From positions 1 through 7,727 of the forward strand of contig CAKMOD010000102.1 in NCBI GenBank assembly GCA_927910885.1: DNA of 7,727 nucleotides, written 5' to 3'. Shown in pieces: positions 1 to 6,975 of the stretch. The translations under genes and the position numbers were made by a program. The stretch is from an uncultured Prevotella sp. (lineage in GTDB: Bacteria > Bacteroidota > Bacteroidia > Bacteroidales > Bacteroidaceae). The number at the start of each line of letters is the position of its first letter. The stretch's first letter is position 1. The notes under the pieces were generated by a model that did no database searches, had not been told where the DNA came from, and saw only the letters and a program-made list of their open reading frames with translations.

Positions 1-94
1 AAAAAAGTATTTTATATCATTACATATATTTATCATCCCCCCTTCTATAAAGTACACTCGGAAAGTAAATCAATAGGGGGTTACTTCAAACCAT
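1..94. other. tail of an upstream transcription unit, no supported gene
   Basis: No gene can be supported here. All three plus-strand frames are open for part of the stretch; frame 1 stays open from base 1 to a TAG at 94-96, directly before the terminator stem. Thirty-one codons in such DNA are not enough to call a coding tail. The segment contains a C6 run (37-42), a G5 run (76-80) and an AAGTAA/TTACTT pair (63-68 with 81-86), which could form alternative pairings in RNA. It most likely is the 3' end or 3' untranslated region of whatever lies to the left. Confidence 0.35.
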
Positions 95-138
95 AGCTCT
101 CAGACCATACCCCACGCTGGTCTGAGAGCTTTTCTTTT
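95..138 (+). terminator. intrinsic terminator of an upstream unit
   Basis: A perfect 13-bp stem (95-107 pairs with 118-130, arm AGCTCTCAGACCA) encloses a 10-nt loop and is followed by TTTCTTTT. The T-rich tail lies only on the plus-strand side, so it should end a rightward transcript entering from the left edge of the window. Confidence 0.85.
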
Positions 139-212
139 ACCCTTTATCCACCCACCCCAAATCTAAACCCACGCAAAAAAGCACAAATACAGACATTACT
201 ACATAGCTTATA

Positions 213-244
213 CTTGCCAAGCAACCATTGAAACAGTATCTTTG
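213..244 (+). promoter_or_regulatory. Bacteroidetes-type promoter for the HU-like gene
   Basis: TATCTTTG (237-244) fits the Bacteroidetes -7 consensus TAnnTTTG. CTTG (213-216) sits exactly 20 nt upstream, as expected for the -33 element. Transcription would start near base 250, giving a leader of about 160 nt that contains the 22-nt repeats. No equally good promoter is visible closer to the start codon. Confidence 0.65.
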
Positions 245-264
245 CAGCATGAATCACGAATTAT

Positions 265-352
265 TTCATGAAAGAAAATATTTTTCTTCATGAAAAGAAA
301 TATTTATTTTCACGTAAATAATTTCTTTCTTTCGTGAAAAGAATTCTGCCTA
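265..352 (+). repeat. four 22-nt phased imperfect repeats with palindromic cores
   Basis: Four units start at 265, 287, 309 and 331, each exactly 22 nt long. Their cores are TTTCATGAAA, TTCATGAAAA, TTTTCACGTAAA and TTTCGTGAAAA. Units 1 and 2 agree at 18 of 22 positions, units 2 and 3 at 14, and units 2 and 4 at 15. Each core is close to a self-complementary sequence, and 22 bp is about two helical turns, so the cores would lie on one face of the DNA. They fall between the promoter and the HU-like gene. They could be protein-binding sites or a copy of a dispersed intergenic repeat; the sequence alone does not decide. Confidence 0.75.
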
Positions 353-409
353 AGCTAAAAGTATGTGATTATAGAGACTCGTTTCACACACTAACGGCTC
401 ACGGAAAAG

Positions 410-1039
410 ATGATTATTAACCCTTATTACAAACGTAAAGCTATGACTGTAAATTACAAACTATTAAGAACAAGCGGTAAACTCGCACAACGTAAAGCAC
501 TAAGAATCGTACCTATCAAGAAAGATGTCACGGGAATAGAGAGAATCTGTCAGCATATCCAACAAGCAACAACACTTACAACAGCCGACATTCTCGGGAC
601 TATCTCGGCATTAAAAACAGAATTAGTAGAGGAGCTAAAAAGCGGAAATACGGTTCATCTGCCAGGCATCGGCTTCTTCTCACTTGCCCTTAAAGGCGAC
701 ATACACGAAGACCCTAAGACGCATCGTCACCATCTTCGTAATGCTGCTGTGCGCAAAATTAGATTCCGCCCCGATAAGGATTTTCACGAAGCTTTGGGAA
801 AGATGATTTTTGAAAACAAAACCTACAAAGACGGTACATCCACACTTCCTATAAAATCAGCCGTTAACGCTGCACTAAAAGAGTTGTTTGAAGAGAGTCC
901 GATAATCACCGTTAATGACCTCCGTCACCGTCTGAACCTTTCTACCACCTACGCCTATCAACTTACAGCACAGTTAGAACGTGAAAAGAAAATCATCAAC
1001 ATAGGTTCACGTTATCGCAAAATATATAAAAAAGCGTAA
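410..1039 (+). CDS. HU-related DNA-binding protein with C-terminal winged-helix-like extension
   Basis: This 209-residue protein resembles the HU-related histone-like family common in Bacteroidota, which bends and coats DNA in the nucleoid. The HU-like part spans about residues 12-132. It shows the helix 'ADILGTISALKTELVEEL', then GNTVHLPGIGFFSL (79-92), equivalent to the G-x-x-V-x-L-x-G-x-G-x-F strand signature of HU/IHF. A basic segment (102-120, RHHLRNAAVRKIRFRP) would be the DNA-binding arm region. After a linker, residues 146-205 look like a winged helix: ITVNDLRHRLNLS, YAYQLTAQLEREKKI and a short basic wing INIGSRYRKIYKK. The extra domain makes it longer than plain HU (about 90 residues). 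The start is uncertain: relatives begin near 'MTVNYKLL', so ATG at 443 is a good alternative, while 410 has only a weak GGA nearby. The gene stands alone and faces the glycogen operon. Confidence 0.88.
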   Translation: MIINPYYKRKAMTVNYKLLRTSGKLAQRKALRIVPIKKDVTGIERICQHIQQATTLTTADILGTISALKTELVEELKSGNTVHLPGIGFFSLALKGDIHEDPKTHRHHLRNAAVRKIRFRPDKDFHEALGKMIFENKTYKDGTSTLPIKSAVNAALKELFEESPIITVNDLRHRLNLSTTYAYQLTAQLEREKKIINIGSRYRKIYKKA

Positions 1040-1053
1040 GCAGAAGGCGGTAA

Positions 1054-1094
1054 ACAATGGTAAACATATCGAGGGCAAGGCACATTACCATTGT
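1054..1094. repeat. 10-bp perfect inverted repeat
   Basis: ACAATGGTAA (1054-1063) and TTACCATTGT (1085-1094) are exact reverse complements separated by 21 nt. They lie between the stop codon of the HU-like gene and its terminator. No T-tract follows, so it is not an intrinsic terminator by itself. It could be a 3' UTR stem that protects the mRNA, or an operator-like site. Confidence 0.5.
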
Positions 1095-1138
1095 AAATTA
1101 GATTAAGCCCAGCGATAATTCAATGGCATATAAATACG

Positions 1139-1183
1139 AAAAAGCCATTCCTAATACTTTACAGCATTTAGGAATGGCTTTTT
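1139..1183 (+). terminator. bidirectional intrinsic terminator between convergent genes
   Basis: A perfect 16-bp stem (1139-1154 with 1168-1183; core GCCATTCCTAA) encloses a 13-nt loop. It has A5 on the left and T5 on the right, so each strand reads a hairpin ending in U residues. It should stop the HU-like transcript moving right and the glgP transcript moving left; glgP ends 26 nt away at 1210. Confidence 0.9.
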
Positions 1184-1209
1184 ATTATAGATTAGTCCTT
1201 AGACTGTTC

Positions 1210-3768
1210 TTATCCAATCCACTTCACATAAGAGAAATCCTGACGATGTGGCAGGAGGTCGTTCTTAGGATACATACGAACAGCGTACTTATAAGCACCT
1301 GCTACAGTTGCATCGAAAGTAGCCTCGAAGGTATAGTGATTACCCTCAGTCTTCACCATCTTGAATGGGATTACCTTGTGGATGTTTACATCATCAACTG
1401 GTGAATTCTTCAAGAATACCAACTCAAGACCTACAGCATTGTTCAAGCCCTGCTCGTCGATTGTGTAAGTAACCTTAATCTTATGACCTGTAGCAATATC
1501 CTGCAGTGCATCCTCATCCTTTGAAACAACATAGATGCTGTCCCAACGCTCAGCAACAGACTCCTTCCAAAGAGCAATCTCTTTAGCAAGTTTATTGTCA
1601 TTAGCCTCGAGCTTATGAGAACGCTTAGCCTGACTCTCATAGAACTTGTCATAGTAGTCATCAAGCTGACGCTTCATTGTATAATGAGGAGCGATAGTTG
1701 CGATAGAGTTCTTCACAACCTTTACCCAATCCTCTGAGTAGCCCTTCTTAGCATCCTTATTGAAGTAGAGAGGTGCTATCTCGTTCTCGAGCAGACCGTA
1801 TATAGTAGCTGCATCGAGCTGATCCTGATAGCCCTGGTTCTGATAGGTACGCTTCTCTGGCAATGCCCATCCAGCACCCTCACGGTAGCCTTCAACCCAC
1901 CAGCCATCGAGTACTGAGAGGTTTACAACACCGTTCATCTCTGCCTTCTCACCAGATGTACCACTTGCCTCGAGTGGACGAGTTGGTGTGTTCATCCAGA
2001 TATCAACACCTGAAACGAGACGACGAGCTAACTGCATATCGTAATCCTCAAGGAAGATAATCTTACCGAGGAACTGTGGCATACGTGAAATCTCAAAGAT
2101 ACGCTTGATAAGTCCCTGACCTGCGCCATCAGCTGGGTGAGCTTTACCTGAGAAGAAGAACAGAACAGGACGCTCTGGGTTGTTTACAATCTTCTCCAAA
2201 CGCTCAAGGTCAGTGAAGAGCAAGTGTGCACGCTTATAGGTTGCAAAGCGACGGCAGAAACCAATCATTAATGCATTAGGGTTGATACGTTCAAGGATAG
2301 AAACCACCTTAGCTGGATCACCCTGATTGCGGAGCCACTGCTTAGTGAACTTATCACGGATATACTTGATAAGCTTCTGCTTCAATGCCATACGTGTCTC
2401 CCAGATTTCTGCATCTGGAACATTGTAGATAGCGTGCCAGATAGACTCGTTGCTCTGGTCACCCATGAAACTCTTGTCAAAGTACTTATCGTAAACCTTA
2501 CGCCACTCTGTTGCTGTCCATGTTGGGAGGTGTACACCATTGGTTACATAACCTACAGCATTCTCCTCTGGGAAGTAACCCTTCCACAATGGAGCAAACA
2601 TCTTCTGACTTACCCAGCCGTGAAGTTTTGATACACCATTGATTTCCTGACAGGTGTTACAAGCGAAAGTACTCATACAGAAACGCTCACTGTGATCGTC
2701 TGGATTTGTACGTCCCATACCGATGAACTCATCCCAAGAGATACCGAGCTTTGCAGGATAATCACCCATATACTTGCCGAAGAGTTCCTCGTCGAAGTAG
2801 TCGTGACCTGCTGGTACTGGGGTGTGAACGGTATAAAGTGAAGAAGCACGTACAAGCTCCATAGCCTGATTGAATGTCAAGCCACCATCGATGTAGTCGC
2901 AAAGACGCTGGAGGTTGCAGAGTGCTGCATGACCTTCATTACAGTGATAGATATCCTTCTTGATACCCAATTTCTTCAATGTGAGCATACCACCGATACC
3001 GAGCAGAATCTCTTGCTTCAAACGGTTCTCCCAGTCACCACCATAAAGTGAGTGAGTGATAGGGCGATCGTACTCTGAGTTCATATCGTTGTCTGTATCG
3101 AGCAAGTAAAGCTTAATACGTCCAACGTTTACACGCCATACAAGTGCATGTACCATATAGTTGCGGTAAGGTACGTCAACAACTACCTGATTGCCGTTCT
3201 CATCAAGCTCACGCTCGATAGGAAGAGAGTTAAAGTTCTGTGAATCGTACTTCGCAATCTGCTGACCATCCATTGAAAGGCTCTGTGTGAAGTAACCAAA
3301 ACGATAGAGGAAACCTACAGCACAGAAGTTTACATTTGAGTCAGAAGCTTCCTTGAGGTAGTCACCAGCAAGAATACCAAGACCACCAGAATAAATCTTC
3401 AATGCCTGATTCAGACCAAACTCCATACAGAAGTAAGCAACAGAAGCGCGCTTAGCGTTAGGCTTAACGTCCATATAAGCACGGAACTTCTTGTAAACAT
3501 CACTTACCTGCTTCATCAACTTCTTGTCCTTTACGATGGCTTCCTTACGGTCGTAGCTAAGACGCTCAAGGAGCTGAACAGGATTATGTCCAACCTCTTC
3601 ATAGAGTTCCTCATCAAGAGCTTTGAACATATTGCGTGCTTCGTAATTCCATGCCCACCACATATTGTGAGCAAGCTCATCAAGACATGCCAGTTCCTTT
3701 GGCAGAGTTGACTTTACAGTTACCTCTTTCCACTGAGGTTCGTTGGAATAATCTGATTTAATTTTCAT
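1210..3768 (-). CDS. glgP: alpha-glucan (glycogen) phosphorylase, GT35
   Basis: This enzyme cleaves terminal alpha-1,4-linked glucose from glycogen or maltodextrin with inorganic phosphate, giving glucose-1-phosphate in the cytoplasm; it uses pyridoxal phosphate. It has 852 residues, like the DUF3417-containing GlgP type. The N-terminal DUF3417-like region is at about 20-115, with LPKELACLDELAHNMWWAW (22-40) and EEVGHNPVQLLERLS. The catalytic part includes YSGGLGILAGD (126-136), CNEGHAAL (276-283), RRFATYKRAHLL (506-517; the Lys/Arg likely contact phosphate) and EASGTSGEKAEMNG (600-613), where K608 is the expected PLP lysine. A beta-rich C-terminal part (about 760-852) ends in 'YVKWIG', as usual for this type. 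No disruption is seen. It is the second gene of an operon, 50 nt after the glycogen synthase, with no terminator between and no clear Shine-Dalgarno. Confidence 0.95.
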   Translation of the reverse strand: MKIKSDYSNEPQWKEVTVKSTLPKELACLDELAHNMWWAWNYEARNMFKALDEELYEEVGHNPVQLLERLSYDRKEAIVKDKKLMKQVSDVYKKFRAYMDVKPNAKRASVAYFCMEFGLNQALKIYSGGLGILAGDYLKEASDSNVNFCAVGFLYRFGYFTQSLSMDGQQIAKYDSQNFNSLPIERELDENGNQVVVDVPYRNYMVHALVWRVNVGRIKLYLLDTDNDMNSEYDRPITHSLYGGDWENRLKQEILLGIGGMLTLKKLGIKKDIYHCNEGHAALCNLQRLCDYIDGGLTFNQAMELVRASSLYTVHTPVPAGHDYFDEELFGKYMGDYPAKLGISWDEFIGMGRTNPDDHSERFCMSTFACNTCQEINGVSKLHGWVSQKMFAPLWKGYFPEENAVGYVTNGVHLPTWTATEWRKVYDKYFDKSFMGDQSNESIWHAIYNVPDAEIWETRMALKQKLIKYIRDKFTKQWLRNQGDPAKVVSILERINPNALMIGFCRRFATYKRAHLLFTDLERLEKIVNNPERPVLFFFSGKAHPADGAGQGLIKRIFEISRMPQFLGKIIFLEDYDMQLARRLVSGVDIWMNTPTRPLEASGTSGEKAEMNGVVNLSVLDGWWVEGYREGAGWALPEKRTYQNQGYQDQLDAATIYGLLENEIAPLYFNKDAKKGYSEDWVKVVKNSIATIAPHYTMKRQLDDYYDKFYESQAKRSHKLEANDNKLAKEIALWKESVAERWDSIYVVSKDEDALQDIATGHKIKVTYTIDEQGLNNAVGLELVFLKNSPVDDVNIHKVIPFKMVKTEGNHYTFEATFDATVAGAYKYAVRMYPKNDLLPHRQDFSYVKWIG

Positions 3769-3818
3769 AACTTAATATAGTTTGACTGTTATTTTTTATA
3801 TCGTTATTAAAGCAGTTA

Positions 3819-5465
3819 TCAGTTGTTTCGTGCAGCTGCTTTCTCTAATGCTATGTCGTAAGCCTGCTCATAATACTTGATAAACTCACTCCAAAGAGCC
3901 TTACGAGAGAGTTTCTCGGCATTTGAACGACACTTGTTCACCTCCGTTTTCGTAAAGCCAGAATAACGGGCTATGGTATCCTTAATACCATCAGCTACCT
4001 CAGAATAATTATAATCAGTACGATGTAATACCTTAACACCGTCTTCTATCTCGCTGTATTTGCCCTTCTCTGTATTTGCCCACAAGCCGAAACCAGCAAG
4101 GTCGGTTGTAATACAAGGAACCTTAAAGGCTACAGCCTCCAGAGGTGTATAACCCCATGGCTCATAGTAAGATGGATAAACACAGAGGTCATTGCCCAAT
4201 ACGAGATCATAATAGCTCATATTCATAATGCCATCATCACCTGTCAGATAGCAAGGCAAGAGGATTACCTTTACCTTATCTCCCTTTGCATTGTTTATAC
4301 CGAGAGAGCTGAGCATATTCAGTACATTGTCATGGTCCATATTGTGGAGCCAATGCGTAAGCACAGGCTTCTCCAATGGTGTATCAAACTGCTTGCCGCT
4401 GTCGAGACGCTCTACAAGGTCCTGACGAGGACCTGCTACCCAACCTGGAACCTCAATGAAGGCTACAACCTGCTTCTTCAAGTTCTCATCATAACGCAAG
4501 CGGTTCATTGATTCAATGAACACATCAACGCCTTTATTGCGGAATTCATAACGTCCGCTGGTTGATACGATTAACGCATCATCTTGTATATCGTCACCGG
4601 TCAGTGCATTAGCAACGTCGAGCAAACGCTTACGTGCTGCCTTACGCTTCTTTGTGAAGATTGCACCCTTTGGTACAAAGTCGTTTTCAAAACCGTTTGG
4701 AAGAACCAAATCAACTGGTTTATCAAGCAACTCTTTGCACTCTGTTGCAGTGATATCGCTCACTGTCGTGAAGCAATCAACATGGTGAGCTGTCTGCTTC
4801 TCAATGGAATGCTTACTCTCCATATTCAACTCCGATGCCATCTGATCACCATTATATGCCCAGAGATATTCATACAAAGGCTTGTTATTGCCCGCAATAC
4901 TGCGACCAATACCTGTTGCATGAGTTGTAAAGATAGATGCTATCTGTGGCTGACGATGCTGTAATACAAGTGCGGCAAAGCCTGTTTGCCATTCGTTTGC
5001 ATGGAAGACAACCTTATCTTTCTCGCTTAGATAGAACTTATAGAAACTCTCTACGACAAGTGCCGTAGCATAAGCAAACATAGCTGATTCGTCATAATCA
5101 CCGTAAGCATGAAGACTATCAACGCAATAATACTCCCAAAGCTTACCGTAAAATTCTTCCTTATGAGCAAAGTATGACTGAAAATCAACAAGCATAGCGA
5201 TTGGCTCACCAGGAATATCCCAACGGCCGACCTTTACCGACAGCCCCTCAGAAGCAGCTTTCTGCTGCCACGCAGCAAATAGCTTCTTATCCTCCTTAAA
5301 GTAAGGGGACGGTGTCTCTTGCCAGCAGTCAGGACCAAGAAAGATAACATGATCTTTTATCTTATCTTGTAATGTCTTTGCACGCGTAGAAAGTACTGTA
5401 TAAATTCCTCCGACCTTATTACATACTTCCCAGCTGGTCTCAAAAATATAATCTGGAAACAACAT
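3819..5465 (-). CDS. glycogen synthase, eukaryote-like GT3 family
   Basis: This protein extends alpha-1,4-glucan chains from a nucleotide sugar. Its motifs are those of GT3, the animal/fungal glycogen synthase family, not the usual bacterial GT5 GlgA: KVGGIYTVLSTRA (17-29), FTTHATGIGRS (179-189), SGRYEFRNKGVDVFIE (303-318) and YYEPWGYTPLEAV (433-445). By analogy with yeast Gsy2, R305 and K311 are the donor-phosphate residues and E435 and E443 belong to the catalytic motif. GT3 enzymes normally use UDP-glucose, and glycogen synthesis via UDP-glucose has, as I recall, been reported in Prevotella bryantii. At 548 residues it is shorter than eukaryotic forms (about 700), lacking their long regulatory tail. 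It starts at an ATG with AAAGGAGAAG directly upstream, an unusually good ribosome site here, and is co-transcribed with glgP downstream. Confidence 0.93.
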   Translation of the reverse strand: MLFPDYIFETSWEVCNKVGGIYTVLSTRAKTLQDKIKDHVIFLGPDCWQETPSPYFKEDKKLFAAWQQKAASEGLSVKVGRWDIPGEPIAMLVDFQSYFAHKEEFYGKLWEYYCVDSLHAYGDYDESAMFAYATALVVESFYKFYLSEKDKVVFHANEWQTGFAALVLQHRQPQIASIFTTHATGIGRSIAGNNKPLYEYLWAYNGDQMASELNMESKHSIEKQTAHHVDCFTTVSDITATECKELLDKPVDLVLPNGFENDFVPKGAIFTKKRKAARKRLLDVANALTGDDIQDDALIVSTSGRYEFRNKGVDVFIESMNRLRYDENLKKQVVAFIEVPGWVAGPRQDLVERLDSGKQFDTPLEKPVLTHWLHNMDHDNVLNMLSSLGINNAKGDKVKVILLPCYLTGDDGIMNMSYYDLVLGNDLCVYPSYYEPWGYTPLEAVAFKVPCITTDLAGFGLWANTEKGKYSEIEDGVKVLHRTDYNYSEVADGIKDTIARYSGFTKTEVNKCRSNAEKLSRKALWSEFIKYYEQAYDIALEKAAARNN

Positions 5466-5475
5466 CTTCTCCTTT
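5466..5475 (-). promoter_or_regulatory. strong Shine-Dalgarno of the glycogen synthase gene
   Basis: On the minus strand AAAGGAGAAG sits directly before the ATG. It contains the full AAGGAG core, while the other genes in this window show no comparable site. It fixes the start codon at 5465. Confidence 0.7.
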
Positions 5476-5498
5476 AAAATATTTGATACATACCGCTA

Positions 5499-5529
5499 CA
5501 AAGGTAATACAAAATAAGTAAAGCAACAA
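5499..5529 (-). promoter_or_regulatory. Bacteroidetes-type promoter of the glycogen operon
   Basis: On the minus strand TACCTTTG (5506-5499) is a full match to TAnnTTTG. A TTG (5529-5527) lies exactly 20 nt upstream. Transcription would start near 5492, giving a leader of about 25-30 nt before the synthase ATG. The promoter lies back to back with that of the gene at 5611. Confidence 0.75.
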
Positions 5530-5580
5530 TTTAATCCACAGATTTTTATGGAATGCGTAGTATTAATTAATTAAAATCAT

Positions 5581-5588
5581 TAACTTTG
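5581..5588 (+). promoter_or_regulatory. -7 element for the exported-protein gene
   Basis: TAACTTTG is a full match to the Bacteroidetes -7 consensus and lies 22 nt before the ATG at 5611. No convincing TTG is present at the right distance upstream, so the -33 element is weak or absent and the promoter may need an activator. Confidence 0.55.
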
Positions 5589-5610
5589 CAATTGACCAAC
5601 ATTCATAGAC

Positions 5611-6105
5611 ATGAAACAAAAGATTGTACTGACAATAATGGCTATATTGGCTTTTTCAACCAACATATTAGCTCAAAGCAACTTACCCACTACAAAGACA
5701 GAAACTTCTTCTTCAAAAAATGGTAAGATAACACAGAGTAATGACTCTATCTTCAAGGCACATCTCGTTAATGATGAGTTCCAAGTATGGATGGTTATTG
5801 ACTTCTATCATAACAATATTACTGTGCCGCGACAAGAGATATTCGGAGAGGTTCCAGGCTACTTCGGTGCAGTGCGTGATACACGTAAGTGGATTATTTC
5901 TGATGCTGTCATTAAAGGCAAGAAGGCTCTCCTTACCATCATCAATGATTATGGCAGCGAGGACCTCAAAGCTGAATTGAAACGCAATTCGGATGGTACA
6001 TATACGCTAATCCGACTTAGTGGTAGCACAATGAAAATCGTCGTTGACAACAAGTGGGTAAAGATTCCAAAGGATATAACCTTCTACGTAAAGCAAAAAA
6101 GATAG
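5611..6105 (+). CDS. small exported protein of unknown function
   Basis: I do not recognise a named family. The 164-residue product starts with a Sec signal peptide: KQK, then a hydrophobic stretch IVLTIMAILAFSTNIL, and a likely signal peptidase I cut near LA|QS (residues 21/22). No lipobox cysteine is present, so it should be periplasmic or secreted and not a lipoprotein. The mature part opens with a low-complexity Ser/Thr/Lys stretch (23-45). A compact, probably beta-rich domain (about 46-162) follows, with FQVWMVIDFY, NITVPRQEIFGEVPGYFGA, DTRKWIISDA, INDYGSEDLKAEL and STMKIVVDNKWVKIPK as candidate conserved blocks. It has its own -7 element, stands divergent from the glycogen operon, and is followed by its own terminator, so it is probably monocistronic. 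It may belong to a family restricted to Prevotella and relatives, but that is a guess. Confidence 0.82.
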   Translation: MKQKIVLTIMAILAFSTNILAQSNLPTTKTETSSSKNGKITQSNDSIFKAHLVNDEFQVWMVIDFYHNNITVPRQEIFGEVPGYFGAVRDTRKWIISDAVIKGKKALLTIINDYGSEDLKAELKRNSDGTYTLIRLSGSTMKIVVDNKWVKIPKDITFYVKQKR

Positions 6106-6179
6106 TTTAAAATCTATTTTCACGTAGCTTTAATAAGGAAACATAACATATAAGACAATACAAAATATTACGGATAAAC

Positions 6180-6230
6180 AATAATCCTCACAATGATAAA
6201 CAAGTTATCATCGTGAGGATTATTTCTTTT
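6180..6230 (+). terminator. intrinsic terminator, probably shared by convergent genes
   Basis: A 20-position stem (6180-6199 with 6205-6224) has a single A·C mismatch and a 5-nt loop ACAAG, followed by TATTTCTTTT. The plus-strand reading gives the better T-tract and fits the gene ending at 6105. On the minus strand the tail is TTATTGTTTA, weaker, but it could also end the DUF4112-type transcript. Confidence 0.8.
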
Positions 6231-6277
6231 CATAAAAATAAACTGCAAAATAAAAGCAACTGCCTTAAAACATATAA

Positions 6278-6975
6278 TTAGCTATACGAACCGCTAAAGA
6301 ACCCTATCAGCCAATGAAACATTGTGATAAGCAAACTCCAAGTCCATTCCGTTACTCCTATCAGTAATCTGAAAACAAAATAAATAATCACACTGAGTAC
6401 AACAATAAGAAGCCCTGTTATCAAAGCTTTTGACCTCACCTGCCTAATTGTTTTCTTATCTCCTTCTACATAACGCGTAATCAAGTCTAAGTTCTTTACA
6501 TGTGCTTTGCTGAAAAAATCAATAGCATCTCCAATAAAGAAAGGAATACTTCCCAAAAGTATATCCACTAAATAGTTATATATGATAGCTAAGGTTAGTG
6601 GAATTGACTTAACCTTAAACAGAGAGACATATATAATGGTAAACCAAAAATAGAGGAAACAACATCGCCTACAGATGGAATAAAACCAAGAAGTGCATCC
6701 AAAAAATACTTATCCGCCCACTTAGTTATTGTACTAATAAGCCAAAACGACCTTGATTCTTTCAAATCCTTAATACGTTTCTCTCTTCTTTGTCGCCGTC
6801 GTTCGTCTTTACTATTAAACGCTTTGTTACTGTCCATGAGTGTATCGTCGAATTCTTTAGATTCTTCCACATTATTAACAGTAGCTACCTTATCTAAAAC
6901 AATATTACTATCCTTCAATCCACTTTCAGTATCATGATGTAATATTGAATCCTTATTATAATCTCTTTCCATCAT
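6278..6975 (-). pseudogene. frameshifted DUF4112-type membrane protein gene
   Basis: Two overlapping frames together make one DUF4112-like protein of about 230 residues. The first frame (6975-6595) gives an acidic/Ser-rich start, a very basic stretch ERRRQRREKRIKDLKE (58-73) and the family hallmark FLDALLGFIPSVGDVVSS (91-108), then goes out of register after GLPL. In the -1 frame the family sequence resumes as YVSLFKVKSIPLTLAIIYN and VDILLGSIPFFIGDAIDFF. Two further hydrophobic segments follow (ALITGLLIVVLSVIIYFVF and WTWSLLITMFHWLIGFF) before the stop at 6278. The change lies near 6613-6640; loss of one base in the TATATAT run at 6629-6635 would explain it. It could be a real mutation or a sequencing error. 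Function of DUF4112 is unknown. A weak -7-like TATCTTTA lies upstream (7004-6997). ATG at 6975 or 6972 are both possible starts. Confidence 0.78.

Noticed and set aside
1..96. 3' end of a protein-coding gene ending in TAG at 94-96
   Set aside because: Only 31 codons are open, more than one frame is open there, and the residues show no recognisable family.
265..352. CRISPR-like array
   Set aside because: The units are contiguous 22-nt imperfect repeats without unique spacers, and no cas gene is nearby.
1123..1404. Plus-strand open frame of 93 codons
   Set aside because: It begins in the terminator region and runs antisense over the end of glgP; the product resembles no protein and glgP is clearly real.
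4584..4964. Plus-strand open frame of 126 codons
   Set aside because: It lies fully opposite the glycogen synthase gene and is Cys-rich and low in plausibility; it is a by-product of the codon usage of the real gene.
6595..6640. Programmed -1 ribosomal frameshift in the DUF4112-type gene
   Set aside because: No X-XXY-YYZ slippery heptamer is in frame. The nearest candidate, TTTAAGG on the minus strand (6619-6613), does not fit the canonical pattern, and the family-like sequence appears to switch frame before it.
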